From an uncultured Latescibacterota bacterium (lineage in GTDB: Bacteria; Latescibacterota; UBA2968), in contig OY282377.1 in NCBI GenBank assembly GCA_958295785.1, forward strand, positions 696,394-760,393: 64,000 nucleotides of DNA, written 5' to 3'. Position numbers and translations under genes: made by a program. Of this stretch, positions 26,150-35,631 are shown piece by piece. Within the stretch, counting starts at the first letter, position 1, and every line of letters starts with the position of its first letter. The notes under the pieces were generated by a model. It was not told where the DNA came from and did not search any database. It worked only from the letters and a program-made list of their open reading frames with translations.

Positions 26150-28840
26150 TTACTCTGCAAGCACGGCTAGATTTTCCCGCAACTTCAATAGTGTCTCTCG
26201 GTATTCGGCCTCGCGTGTGCGTTCTCTTGCCACCACCTCTGCGGGGGCATTGTTCAAAAAGCCCTCGTTGCTCAGTTTTTTTTCCAATCCGATCAGCGCG
26301 TTTTCCAATCCGCCGATCTCCTTTTGCAACCGCTGGCGTTCCACGTTGAGATCGATCACGCCGGCCATGGGCACAAAAATTTCCACGTCGCCAACCACGG
26401 CACTCGCAGACGCGGATGGCCGTTCTAAATCCGCGCCAATGGTCAGATTTTCAACCCGGGCCAACGCCGTCACATAGCCCTGCACAGATGTCAAAATCGC
26501 CCGCACCGCCTCGGAATCCGTCTTGAGCACCACATCCACGCGCTTGCCCGGCGGCACGCGCATCGCGCCGCGGATTTGGCGCACAGTTCCCACCACATCC
26601 TGCATCAGTGCCATGTCGCGCTCGGCCTCGCTGTCAAATCGCGCCTCGTCGCACTTTGGCCAGGGCGCGACCATCAACGCCTCGCCCTCGCGGGGAAATG
26701 TTTGCCACAACGCCTCGGAAATAAAGGGCGCGATGGGATGCAACAGGCGCAGCGTGCCCTCGAACGCGACGCACAAAATCGACTGCGCGGTCTGGCGTGC
26801 GGTTTGATCGGCGGCATTGAGGCGCGTTTTTGCCATTTCCACATACCAATCGCAAAAAGTGCTCCACACAAAATCGTAGAGGGTGCGCGCCGCTTCGTCA
26901 AAGCGATACGCCTCCAATGCCTGTGTGACCTGCAACACCGTGCGGTGGTACGCGCTCAAAATCCACCGGTCAGCCAGATCGGTTATCGACTCGGGCAGGG
27001 CCCGCAACGCGGGATCGCGGATATCGCGGTCGGTCAAATTGAGATGCACAAAGCGCGCGGCATTCCAAATTTTGTTGCAAAAATTGCGGCACATCTCCGC
27101 GATGGGCGACTGCTGCAACTTATTGTCCTTCACATCCGCGTCGAACCGAATGTCTTGCGAACTGCCGCATTGGTACAACAGCGACAAGCGCGTGGCGTCT
27201 GCGCCGTAGCGGTCGATCAATTCGCGCGGATCGATGCCCGTACCCAGGGACTTGCTCATGCGCTTGCCATCGCGCGTTTGCACCGTGGGGTGAACCAGCA
27301 CGGTCTTAAATGGAATCTCGCCCACAAATTCGACCGCGGTCATGATCATCCGTATTACCCACAAGTACAAAATATCCCGCCCCGTAATCATCAAATCCGT
27401 GGGGTGAAACGCCTTCAAATCCTCCGAGTCGTCGGGCCATCCCAAAGTTGCAAAGGGCCACAGCGCCGAGGAAAACCACGTATCGAGCACGTCGGGGTCT
27501 TGCGCCAAGTTTTGGCTGCCGCAACGTGTACACCCGTCGGGGGGATCCACGCGCACCATCACCTCGTCGCACGTTTTGCACGTCCACACCGGGATGCGGT
27601 GCCCCCACCACAGTTGCCGCGAAATGCACCAGTCGCGGATGTTCTCCAGCCATTCTATCGAGTATTCCCGAAATCGGTCGGGCACATAAGCGATCTGCTT
27701 TTCGCGCATCGGGGGCAAAATTAGATCGGCCAACTCGCGCATGGCGACAAACCACTGCTCCATGCACATGGGCTCGATCACCGTGCCACAGCGGTCGTGA
27801 TGCGGCACCGCGTGGGTATAATCCTCGATTTTTTCCATCAGCCCCAACTGTTCGAGCGCGTTGACCACGGCTTTGCGACACGCATATCGGTCTTGCCCGG
27901 CGTACGCGCCCGCCTCATCCGTCATTTTGCCATCCAGCCCGATCACCACCACTTCGGGCAACCCGTGACGTTGCCCAATATCGTAATCATTGGGGTCGTG
28001 CGCGGGCGTCACTTTGACTGCGCCACTCCCCATTTCCGGATCTGCATACTCGTCTGCCACAATGGGAATGGGCCGATCCACAAGCGGCAGCATCACCTGT
28101 TTGCCCACGGCAGGTTGCCAGCGCGCGTCGGACGGATGCACGGCCACGCCGGTATCGCCGAGCATGGTCTCGGGCCGCGTTGTCGCCACGACCACATCGG
28201 GCGCGTCATCTATGCCTCGGTACCGAATATGCCACATGTGGCTGTGGATCTCTTCTTCTTCCACCTCGAGATCGGAAATCACCGTGCCGCACTGCGGGCA
28301 GCAGTTCACCACGCGCTTGCCGCGATAGATCCAGCCCCGCTCGTAAAACCGCGCAAATGTTTCCAACACGGCCCGCACATAGCCCTCGTCCATGGTAAAT
28401 CGCTCGCGCGACCAATCGTAACTACAGCCCAACTCGCGCAATTGTCGCAAAATGGTGCTGCCGTATTTTTCCTGCCACGCCCATATCCGTTTGAGCAATG
28501 CCTCGCGCCCCAACTCGCGCCGCGTTTTTTGTTCGGTCTCCCAAATTTCTTGCTCCACCTTCATCTGCGTGCCAATGCCCGCGTGATCCGTGCCGGGCAA
28601 ACACAGGGTGCGAAACCCCTGCATCCGCTTGTAGCGAATCATCGCATCGTGGATCGCGTGTTGAAGCGCGTGGCCCATGTGCAACTCGCCCGTCACATTG
28701 GGCGGCGGGATCGTCACTGTATAGGCTTGCCCTTGCGCGCGAAACTCGGGGCGAAAATATCCCTTTTTGTGCCAAAAGTCATACCAGGTTTTCTCGATGT
28801 CTTTTGGGTCGTAGGCACTCGCCAAAGCCGTATTCTTCAT
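26150..28840 (-). CDS. valS: Valine--tRNA ligase
   Basis: 896 residues, normal for bacterial ValRS. The class I signatures are HMGH (residues 54-57, PPPNVTGELHMGH) and KRMSKS (about residue 525). An editing domain lies between, and a C-terminal coiled coil (about 830-896) ends the protein. It charges tRNA-Val and edits threonine. The start at 28840 follows AAAAGGAG; a GTG seven codons upstream is less likely. It is the last large gene of the ftsB-like/recO/cNMP/perM-like/valS run. Confidence 0.96.
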   Translation of the reverse strand: MKNTALASAYDPKDIEKTWYDFWHKKGYFRPEFRAQGQAYTVTIPPPNVTGELHMGHALQHAIHDAMIRYKRMQGFRTLCLPGTDHAGIGTQMKVEQEIWETEQKTRRELGREALLKRIWAWQEKYGSTILRQLRELGCSYDWSRERFTMDEGYVRAVLETFARFYERGWIYRGKRVVNCCPQCGTVISDLEVEEEEIHSHMWHIRYRGIDDAPDVVVATTRPETMLGDTGVAVHPSDARWQPAVGKQVMLPLVDRPIPIVADEYADPEMGSGAVKVTPAHDPNDYDIGQRHGLPEVVVIGLDGKMTDEAGAYAGQDRYACRKAVVNALEQLGLMEKIEDYTHAVPHHDRCGTVIEPMCMEQWFVAMRELADLILPPMREKQIAYVPDRFREYSIEWLENIRDWCISRQLWWGHRIPVWTCKTCDEVMVRVDPPDGCTRCGSQNLAQDPDVLDTWFSSALWPFATLGWPDDSEDLKAFHPTDLMITGRDILYLWVIRMIMTAVEFVGEIPFKTVLVHPTVQTRDGKRMSKSLGTGIDPRELIDRYGADATRLSLLYQCGSSQDIRFDADVKDNKLQQSPIAEMCRNFCNKIWNAARFVHLNLTDRDIRDPALRALPESITDLADRWILSAYHRTVLQVTQALEAYRFDEAARTLYDFVWSTFCDWYVEMAKTRLNAADQTARQTAQSILCVAFEGTLRLLHPIAPFISEALWQTFPREGEALMVAPWPKCDEARFDSEAERDMALMQDVVGTVRQIRGAMRVPPGKRVDVVLKTDSEAVRAILTSVQGYVTALARVENLTIGADLERPSASASAVVGDVEIFVPMAGVIDLNVERQRLQKEIGGLENALIGLEKKLSNEGFLNNAPAEVVARERTREAEYRETLLKLRENLAVLAE

Positions 28841-28864
28841 CTTTTTTGCTCCTTTTGCCACACT

Positions 28865-30298
28865 CTAAACCGAATAACTCTTCCACGCCTCGTAGATCGT
28901 CTGCGCGGATACTTTTATCACCGCGGTTGCGGGAACGGCCAGCAACATTCCCACTGCGCCGAACAACTGGCTGCCGACGAGCACGGCAAAAATCACGAGC
29001 AGGGGATGCAAATTCACACTGCGCGCAACCACCACCGGGGCGATGAAGACATTGTCTATGATCTGCACGATCACAAAGACGATCACCACCGGAACGATCA
29101 CCCCCGCGCTCAGGGCGGAATACTGCAAGACAGCGGCAATGATACCGGCGACAATGCCAACCACAGGGCCCAAATACGGAATCACATTGGCCAGCCCCGC
29201 GAACAGGCCAATCACCAAAAAATGCTCCAACCCGATGAGATAGAGCAGGGAAATGGACAGCAGCGAGACTATCGTTACCGACAACACCATTCCGCGCACA
29301 TAGCCGCCCAGTTGCACTTCAATGCGGTACACGAGATTTAAGACCAATTCAAAGTAGCGATTCGGCACCAGCTCGATGAGCGTGCGCTTGATCGCTCGCC
29401 CCTCGCCCAAAAAGAAAAACAAAACCAGGGGCACGATGATGACATAAGTAACCCCGGACAACACTTGCCCGATCAATCTGGGTATTTGCTTAAAAAAATT
29501 GGTGACGATGATCTGAAAACGCGCAGTGATTTCCTCTACGACATCATTGCCTATGAGCATGGGGATCCAGTCTTCGGCCTGAGTCCAAAGGGTTTCCGTA
29601 TAGGATTTCACCAATGCGAAATAGCCGGGCTTGTAACTGCCAAAGACATGTTGGGTTGCCGACACCAAAATGTCCGACCGGCCAAATCGAACCTTTTGAG
29701 TGGGTTCGGAAATGACCGCGTCTGAAACCGATGCCGTGTCGTTCCCCACGAATATCATCGCAATAATGCCATCTCGCCCGCCCGATGAACCGTACACGTT
29801 CAAAAGTGCCCGCCGCGTTTCAGCCCCTTGAGGGGAAAAGACCACGCGCAGGGTATCCCGCTCGCCGGGCATCAATTGGATGGGCAACCCCTCTACCTTA
29901 AAATCTTCGAGGTCGCTTTCAAAACGATCCATCGCGACAATGACTGCGCCGGGATTTTCCACCACACAGGGCCATGATCCCCGCTCGCCAATGATGTGCT
30001 GAACCAAATCTTCTGTGTTGCGCGCGATCATCGGCGCGACCACGACGAGGGGAATGATCACAATGGCAAAAACAGCCATCAAGACAGCGACCACGGCGAG
30101 CAGGCGATTTAAGCGGTAGGACTCGAGGAAATCGACCAAAGGCATCAACAGATATGACAGCACAAACGCGAGAAAAAAAGGGGCTAGCGTGCTCCGAATG
30201 GTATAGAGCAGCCAACCCACCACCGCTATCAGAACCACAAAAATCACAATACGCAAGATCTGCACAGCCCGCATGCCGCTTGAAGAGGGTTCATTCAT
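28865..30298 (-). CDS. AI-2E/PerM family membrane transporter
   Basis: 477 residues with the two-part layout of the AI-2E transporter (PerM/TqsA) family. There are two N-terminal spans, a large soluble loop (about residues 90-260), then five or six spans with YLGPVVGIVAGIIAAV and DNVFIAPVVV near the end. The extended loop is longer than usual (typical members are 340-400 residues). The start overlaps the stop of the cNMP-domain gene by 8 bases, so translation is coupled. Substrate unknown: members export signals or act as Na+/H+ antiporters. A TTG further upstream was rejected because it lies inside the previous gene. Confidence 0.85.
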   Translation of the reverse strand: MNEPSSSGMRAVQILRIVIFVVLIAVVGWLLYTIRSTLAPFFLAFVLSYLLMPLVDFLESYRLNRLLAVVAVLMAVFAIVIIPLVVVAPMIARNTEDLVQHIIGERGSWPCVVENPGAVIVAMDRFESDLEDFKVEGLPIQLMPGERDTLRVVFSPQGAETRRALLNVYGSSGGRDGIIAMIFVGNDTASVSDAVISEPTQKVRFGRSDILVSATQHVFGSYKPGYFALVKSYTETLWTQAEDWIPMLIGNDVVEEITARFQIIVTNFFKQIPRLIGQVLSGVTYVIIVPLVLFFFLGEGRAIKRTLIELVPNRYFELVLNLVYRIEVQLGGYVRGMVLSVTIVSLLSISLLYLIGLEHFLVIGLFAGLANVIPYLGPVVGIVAGIIAAVLQYSALSAGVIVPVVIVFVIVQIIDNVFIAPVVVARSVNLHPLLVIFAVLVGSQLFGAVGMLLAVPATAVIKVSAQTIYEAWKSYSV

Positions 30299-30824
30299 TT
30301 TTTTTGTCCCGTTTTTGTTGTTTTTCCAGCACATCTCGGGCAGCCTGCAAACCGCGATTGGTGCGGCGCAATCGCTCGGCGATGATTTGCGAAAGTTGAA
30401 TGGCAATTTTCACGCCCAAGCGCGGTCGCTGTTCCGCCAACTGGCTCAGCGCGTCCCGGGCGAACAATGCCAATCGGGTGTCTTCTTCTGCCACTGCCGC
30501 AGCGGTTCGGGGCGCGTCGTCTAACAGCGCGGTTTCGCCAAAAAAAGATCCGGATTCGGATTGGGAAAGCAGCACTTGCCCACGGTCTTTCCCATCTTTC
30601 TGACTCACCGCCACGCGCCCTTTCAGCACCACATAGACGCCATCGCCCGCCGCGCCCTGTTCAAAAACCACATCGCCTTCTGAATACGCGCGAATGTCTA
30701 GAAGGTGCGCCACCTGTTGCAACTCTCGGCGGTTCAGGTCACGAAAGAGCGGCACCGCGCGCAATGTGAAAAACAAGGGCTTTTCGCGTACCAACCACTG
30801 TCTGAAAAGATGCGTGAGCATCAT
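30291..30824 (-). CDS. Cyclic nucleotide-binding domain protein without DNA-binding domain
   Basis: 177 residues. A single CRP-type cNMP fold is visible: LFRDLNRRELQQVA, VVFEQGAAGDGVYVVLKGRV and the phosphate-binding cassette FGETALLDDAPRTAAA. There is no helix-turn-helix; the C-terminus is a basic helix. It may sense cAMP/cGMP or act as a scaffold for the overlapping transporter gene. It begins 1 base after recO ends, inside a tightly packed operon. Confidence 0.85.
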   Translation of the reverse strand: MMLTHLFRQWLVREKPLFFTLRAVPLFRDLNRRELQQVAHLLDIRAYSEGDVVFEQGAAGDGVYVVLKGRVAVSQKDGKDRGQVLLSQSESGSFFGETALLDDAPRTAAAVAEEDTRLALFARDALSQLAEQRPRLGVKIAIQLSQIIAERLRRTNRGLQAARDVLEKQQKRDKKNE

Positions 30825-30825
30825 T

Positions 30826-31611
30826 TTATCCCCCCGCGCGATAGGCCGCAGGTTGTTCTGCGGCCCTCAAGCGATTAAAAAAATCCAGTGCTCTTGGGCG
30901 ATAGTGCGATGCGATGTGCTGATCAAAAAATGCGCGCAATACGCGCGTCATCTCTGCGCGATCCACGCCTCGCAAAAGCGCGAGGTCGATGCGGTCGGGC
31001 TGTCTCACTTGTAGATGCGCCATCAAATTCGCGGTCTCGAAACGCACGCGCATGCCCGCGGCTGCGTGGTTGCCACACAGGGTCCCACCCAAGCCCGGGC
31101 TAAACCCCAAATGCCTGCCCGCAAGCCGAGTGCCGCATTGAACGCAGCCGCTCACATGGGGCCGATACCCCGCCGCGCCCGCCGCGCGAATTTGAAAATA
31201 CCACACCGGCACATCCAATGCCGTCTCGGAAATGCTGCCCACCCATTGCATGGCTTCGAGCGCGATGCTAAACAAAAGCGGGTTGCGGTCCTCGTCTTCG
31301 GTAATATGGTCGAGAAATTCGCATATCGCGCTGCCGGCAGCCATGCGCCCGTAGTGTTGCTTGATCGGTTCAAAAGCGTGGGCAATATCGCCTTCGCTCA
31401 GGGTTTGCAATGCGCGATTCTCCCGCCGATAAAAGACATAGCGGCCCCAGGTCATGGGTTCGAGACTCGCGCCAAATTTGCTCTTGGGCCGCCGCGCCCC
31501 TCTGGCGACGAGACGCAACTTGCCGTACTCGCGGGAAAACAGCACGACGACCTTGCTACTCTCGCTCATGCGAAACCCGCGCAACACCAAGCCATCGGTC
31601 TGGCAAATCAC
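30826..31611 (-). CDS. recO: DNA repair protein RecO
   Basis: 261 residues. The N-terminal OB fold begins TDGLVLRGFRMSESSKVVVL. The C-terminal zinc-binding region has CVQCGT and a later CGNH. RecO helps load RecA on gapped DNA with RecR. It overlaps the upstream ftsB-like gene by 4 bases (ATGA) and is followed 1 base later by the cNMP-domain gene. Confidence 0.9.
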   Translation of the reverse strand: MICQTDGLVLRGFRMSESSKVVVLFSREYGKLRLVARGARRPKSKFGASLEPMTWGRYVFYRRENRALQTLSEGDIAHAFEPIKQHYGRMAAGSAICEFLDHITEDEDRNPLLFSIALEAMQWVGSISETALDVPVWYFQIRAAGAAGYRPHVSGCVQCGTRLAGRHLGFSPGLGGTLCGNHAAAGMRVRFETANLMAHLQVRQPDRIDLALLRGVDRAEMTRVLRAFFDQHIASHYRPRALDFFNRLRAAEQPAAYRAGG

Positions 31612-31955
31612 GGCTTCTCCAATTCTGTGGGTGGATTGGTGTAAATCATATAAACCGATTCATTCGGATACACCATGCCGTAGCGTTCTCGGGCAATGCG
31701 TTCAATTTCGCCCAAATTGTCTTCCAACAGGGCGGCCTCGCGCTCCGAGTCCGCATTTTGCTGGCGAATGGTTGCAATCTCCCGTTTCAGCGCGGCGATC
31801 TGTTGCTCGCGCATCACGAGTTGAAAAAATCCGCTGTCTCCTGCAAAGCAAAAATAAACAGAAAGCACCACCGGTGCAAAGATCAGAAATTTGTTCAGGC
31901 GGCGCCGGGTACTTCCCGGCAACACCGTACTGTGTCCGCGATAAAATGCGCGCAT
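31608..31955 (-). CDS. FtsB/DivIC-family septum formation initiator
   Basis: 115 residues. There is a short basic N-terminus, one membrane span (about residues 22-40), a coiled coil (about 45-85) and the conserved tail ERIARERYGMVYPNE. The family bridges FtsL and FtsQ at the division site. TTGGAGG precedes the ATG. It is the first gene of the recO-valS operon and overlaps recO by 4 bases. Confidence 0.85.
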   Translation of the reverse strand: MRAFYRGHSTVLPGSTRRRLNKFLIFAPVVLSVYFCFAGDSGFFQLVMREQQIAALKREIATIRQQNADSEREAALLEDNLGEIERIARERYGMVYPNESVYMIYTNPPTELEKP

Positions 31956-32111
31956 AAAAAACCTCCAAGTGGTCGGTGGTTAGTCCGCCTAGCCCTTCAG
32001 CCGCCCGTGCGTTCCCCAGTCCCCAACGCCCAAGCGGTTAGCAAAACAAGCATTGAGTCCATACATCGCTTTGGGCTGAAAGCTAATTTCCAGCGGTCAT
32101 TGCCCTTTGCA

Positions 32112-33266
32112 CTACCCTTGCCTCTCCCTTCTCAAAACCACCATATCGTCGCGGTGGATAACCGCCGCGCCATTGGCAATCTCGAGAATTTGGACAATTT
32201 CCTGCGTTTTTTTTCCGCAAATACGCCGCACATCATCGGCGCCAAATCGCGTCAAGCCGCGCGCGATCTCAACGCGCTGTTCGGTTTCAACGCCAATGAG
32301 TTCGCCCACTTCAAAGCTGCCAATCACGCGAACAATGCCCGAAGGCAACAAACTTTTGCCCCCGTCGGTCAAAGCAGTGGCCGCGCCCTCATCCACCACC
32401 ACGCTGCCGCGCTTGCGGGAATGCGCCAACCACAGTGCCCTGCTGTTCAAACTGCGATTGTGCGGCACAAAGAGCGTGCCGCAATCTGCGTCGTCCAAAA
32501 TGTCGCGCAAGCCATTTGCATGCCCATTGGCGATCAGTGCCATCTGCCCGCCTTGTAGCACGGCCTCGGCGGCCCTGAGTTTTGTTCGCATGCCCCCGCG
32601 CCCAAGCGCGTTGCCCGAAGCCCCCACTGCTGCGTGGAGTTCTTCGGGCACGCCGCGCACGAACCGAATCAGTTGCGCGTGTGGGTCTTTTGCGGGATCG
32701 CAGGAAAACAACCCATCGACATCGGTCAACAACACCAGCATGTCCGCGTCCAAGAGATGCGACACCAGCGCGGAGAGGCGGTCGTTTTCGCCCACAGACA
32801 ATTGCAATTCTTCCACTGCCACGCTGTCGTTTTCATTGACAACGGGCACCACGCCATACCGAAACAATTGGTCCAAGGTGTTGCGCGCATTCACGTATCG
32901 CGTGCGATTGTCCAAATCATCCGACGTCAACAGCACTTGTCCCACCGACATATCATAAGCCTCAAATGCGCGTTTGTAAGCGTCCATCACCAAGCCCTGC
33001 CCGACCGCAGCCGTGGCTTGCAACTCGGCCAACCGCCTCGGCCGACGCGCCAATTCCAACCGCCCCATGCCCGCGCCAACCGCCCCCGATGTCACTATCG
33101 CCACCTCTACACTGCGATTTCTCAGGTGGGCCACATCGGCGGCCAAGCGATCAATCACGGGGAGATTCAATTCATTGTCGCGCGCCGTTACCACCCGCGT
33201 GCCCAGTTTCACCACCACCCGCCGCACATTGGCGAATAGGGCTTTGCGATTTATTTTTTTTCTCAT
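32112..33266 (-). CDS. proB: Glutamate 5-kinase
   Basis: 384 residues, the long form with a C-terminal PUA domain (from about residue 285). Kinase motifs are VVVKLGTRVVT, SGAVGAGM, NENDSV and LLTDVDGLF. It makes gamma-glutamyl phosphate, the first step of proline synthesis. Its start overlaps the hisF stop (ATGA). It lies in a mixed operon, proC-hisH-hisF-proB. No proA is in the window. Confidence 0.95.
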   Translation of the reverse strand: MRKKINRKALFANVRRVVVKLGTRVVTARDNELNLPVIDRLAADVAHLRNRSVEVAIVTSGAVGAGMGRLELARRPRRLAELQATAAVGQGLVMDAYKRAFEAYDMSVGQVLLTSDDLDNRTRYVNARNTLDQLFRYGVVPVVNENDSVAVEELQLSVGENDRLSALVSHLLDADMLVLLTDVDGLFSCDPAKDPHAQLIRFVRGVPEELHAAVGASGNALGRGGMRTKLRAAEAVLQGGQMALIANGHANGLRDILDDADCGTLFVPHNRSLNSRALWLAHSRKRGSVVVDEGAATALTDGGKSLLPSGIVRVIGSFEVGELIGVETEQRVEIARGLTRFGADDVRRICGKKTQEIVQILEIANGAAVIHRDDMVVLRRERQG

Positions 33267-34069
33267 GTCAAATCAATTTCAATTTTGGGACGCACCGGCA
33301 CCCCGCGTTCGGCGAGATAGGTTTTGACCTCAAAAATGCTGTACTGATGGTAGTGAAAAATGGACGCGGCCAGCGCGGCACTCGCCTTGCCTTTGGACAA
33401 CACGGCATACATATCCTCCGGGCCGCCCGCGCCGCCAGACGCCACGATGGGCACATCCACGCGCTCGGCGACCATGCTGTTCAATTCGATATCGTATCCC
33501 GCTTTTGTCCCATCGGCGTCAATGCTGTTCAAAACCAGTTCGCCCGCGCCGCGATCCACCAGTTCTTCCGCCCATTCGAGGGCGTCTTTGCCGGTAGGGG
33601 TGCGCCCGCCATTGATGACCACCTCCCAGCGCGGTTCTGAACTGCAATCGGAAAGCGGTCGCCGAATCGCGTCTATGGACCCCACGATGGCCTGCGACCC
33701 AAAACTTTCGGCCCCTTGCGTGATGATCTCTGGCGTGTGTATGGCCGCCGAATTGATCGACGCTTTTTCCGCGCCCCCTTCAATAATGGTGCGAATATCG
33801 CGATAGGTGCGAACGCCCCCGCCAACCGTAAAGGGGATGAACACCTCTTCGGACACGCGCCGCACGAGTTCGCCCACGATCTCGCGCTTTTCCGCCGACG
33901 CGGTAATATCGTAAAACACCAGTTCGTCGGCGCCTTCTTTGTCGTATCGCCTCGCCAGCGCGATGGGGTCGCCGGCGTCTTTGTCAGCCGAAAACCTGAC
34001 CCCGCGCACATTGCGCCCGTTTTTCACGTCCAAACACGGAATAATTCGCTTTGCCAACACGCTACACAT
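33263..34069 (-). CDS. hisF: Imidazole glycerol phosphate synthase cyclase subunit
   Basis: 268 residues. The TIM-barrel motifs AKRIIPCLDVKNGRN (catalytic D14), FYDITAS, PFTVGGGV, GSIDAIRR and SIDADGTKAGYD are present. With HisH it forms IGP and AICAR in histidine synthesis. I chose ATG 34069, which overlaps the hisH stop by 8 bases. The partner gene is directly upstream, but no other his gene is near. Confidence 0.95.
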   Translation of the reverse strand: MCSVLAKRIIPCLDVKNGRNVRGVRFSADKDAGDPIALARRYDKEGADELVFYDITASAEKREIVGELVRRVSEEVFIPFTVGGGVRTYRDIRTIIEGGAEKASINSAAIHTPEIITQGAESFGSQAIVGSIDAIRRPLSDCSSEPRWEVVINGGRTPTGKDALEWAEELVDRGAGELVLNSIDADGTKAGYDIELNSMVAERVDVPIVASGGAGGPEDMYAVLSKGKASAALAASIFHYHQYSIFEVKTYLAERGVPVRPKIEIDLT

Positions 34070-34664
34070 GCTCCGCAAAATTTTTCAAAATTTTCAGCCC
34101 GGCGTCCTGACTTTTTTCCGGGTGAAACTGCACGCCAAAAGCCCGCCCGCTTCCGGCGATTGACGCATAATCGATTCCGTAATCCGTCGTGCCGATCACA
34201 TCGTCATCGCGCTTGGAGGCCACGTAAAAAGAATGCACAAAATAAAAATACGACCCATCGGGCACGCCGTCCAACAGGGCGGTCTCGCGCTGGATTCGCA
34301 CTTTGTTCCAGCCAATTTGCGGCACGCGCTGCCCTTTGGGAAAACGCCTCACCCCGCCCGGCAAAATGTCCAACCCTTTGTGCTGCCCCATCTCTTCGCT
34401 TTCGGCAAACATCAGTTGCAAGCCCAAACATATTCCCAAAAACGGGCGGCCCTCTGCGATGGCTTTTACAATGGGAGCGATCAATCCCGCTGTTTTCAGA
34501 TTGTCCATGGCATCGCCAAACGCGCCCACGCCGGGCAACACGACGCGGTCCGCATTGTCGATCTCTTCGGGCCGATGCACAATCGCGGCCTTCGCGCCGA
34601 TGTGTTCAAATGCTTTTTGAACACTCCGCAAATTCCCCATTCCGTAGTTCACTATCGCGATCAT
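34062..34664 (-). CDS. hisH: Imidazole glycerol phosphate synthase glutaminase subunit
   Basis: 200 residues. The class I glutamine amidotransferase triad is visible: C79 in GICLGLQL, H181 and E183 in VQFHPEKS. It supplies ammonia to HisF. GGGAGAATGAG precedes its ATG, which starts just after the proC stop. It overlaps hisF by 8 bases. Confidence 0.95.
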   Translation of the reverse strand: MIAIVNYGMGNLRSVQKAFEHIGAKAAIVHRPEEIDNADRVVLPGVGAFGDAMDNLKTAGLIAPIVKAIAEGRPFLGICLGLQLMFAESEEMGQHKGLDILPGGVRRFPKGQRVPQIGWNKVRIQRETALLDGVPDGSYFYFVHSFYVASKRDDDVIGTTDYGIDYASIAGSGRAFGVQFHPEKSQDAGLKILKNFAEHV

Positions 34665-34665
34665 C

Positions 34666-35472
34666 TCATTCTCCCAGTGCCTTCGATCTCTCTGTGGCAG
34701 CCCAAACAGCGTCCATCAACGCGGCGCGCATCCCCCCTTGTTCCAGCGCGTGCAACCCCGCTATCGTCGTTCCGCCCGCCGATGTGACCCGATCTTTCAA
34801 CCGCGCCGGATGGTCGCCGCTTTCGGCAACCACAAGTGCTGCGCCCAGCACAGTTTGCGTTGCAAGCGTCAGCGCCACGTCTTTGGATAACCCGGAACGC
34901 ACGCCTCCATCTGCCAACGCGTCGATGATGGCGTATACATACCCAGGCCCGCTGCCCGCAAGCCCGGTCACGGCATCCATCTGCGATTCTGAAACGACCA
35001 CGGCTGACCCCACAGCGTTGAACAAAGATAGTGCCGAGCGCAGGTGATCGCCGCCCGCATGCGCGCCCGCACACACGCCCGAACCCGCCGCGCCGACTTG
35101 CGCGAGCAAATTGGGCATTGCGCGAATGATGGGCAATGGGCCTATGACCGCTTCCAATGCCGCAATCCGCACACCTGCCATAAAAGAGATGATCACCTGA
35201 TCGCTGTGAAGCAAATCCCGAAATCCCATGACGCTTTGTTCCCACGATTGGGGCTTCACGCCCAACGCCACCACATCTTGATCCCCCACCACCTCGCGCG
35301 CGTCGGTTGCAACACACACGCCCAATTCGCGTTTTCTCTGCGCCAACACCTCGGCAATGAGATCGACCGCCGTGATATTTTCGGGCGCGATCTGCCCGGA
35401 CCGAATCCAACCGGCCATCAGCGCGCCGCCCATGTTGCCCGCGCCAATCACTGCAATTTTTTTGTTTTTCAT
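34666..35472 (-). CDS. proC: Pyrroline-5-carboxylate reductase
   Basis: 268 residues. The N-terminal NAD(P) fold is KIAVIGAGNMGGALMAG. The C-terminal signature AGSGPGYVYAIIDALADGGV and the tail DRVTSAGGTTIAGLHALEQGG are typical. It reduces P5C to proline in the last step of the pathway. It is the promoter-proximal gene of proC-hisH-hisF-proB. Confidence 0.95.
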   Translation of the reverse strand: MKNKKIAVIGAGNMGGALMAGWIRSGQIAPENITAVDLIAEVLAQRKRELGVCVATDAREVVGDQDVVALGVKPQSWEQSVMGFRDLLHSDQVIISFMAGVRIAALEAVIGPLPIIRAMPNLLAQVGAAGSGVCAGAHAGGDHLRSALSLFNAVGSAVVVSESQMDAVTGLAGSGPGYVYAIIDALADGGVRSGLSKDVALTLATQTVLGAALVVAESGDHPARLKDRVTSAGGTTIAGLHALEQGGMRAALMDAVWAATERSKALGE

Positions 35473-35548
35473 GTCAGTTGTCAGTCTCTGCCCATTCGCC
35501 CAAAAGCGAATCGGGATTTACAGGATTAAAAGATTTTCAAGAGGTCAT

Positions 35549-35578
35549 CGTAGGGGCGCGACCCCTGTGCCCACCCGA
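35549..35578. repeat. GTAGGGGC-type interspersed repeat
   Basis: A copy in the 159-base gap between ilvE and proC, on the presumed promoter side of proC. Confidence 0.75.
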
Positions 35579-35631
35579 AGACGCGAAATGCAATCAACCC
35601 GCTTGTTTTGCCGATTGCTCAGATACAAGGC

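Noticed and set aside
27797-29341. 514-residue open frame opposite valS and the PerM-like gene
   Set aside because: It is antisense to two well-identified genes, with histidine- and arginine-rich composition typical of shadow frames in GC-rich DNA.
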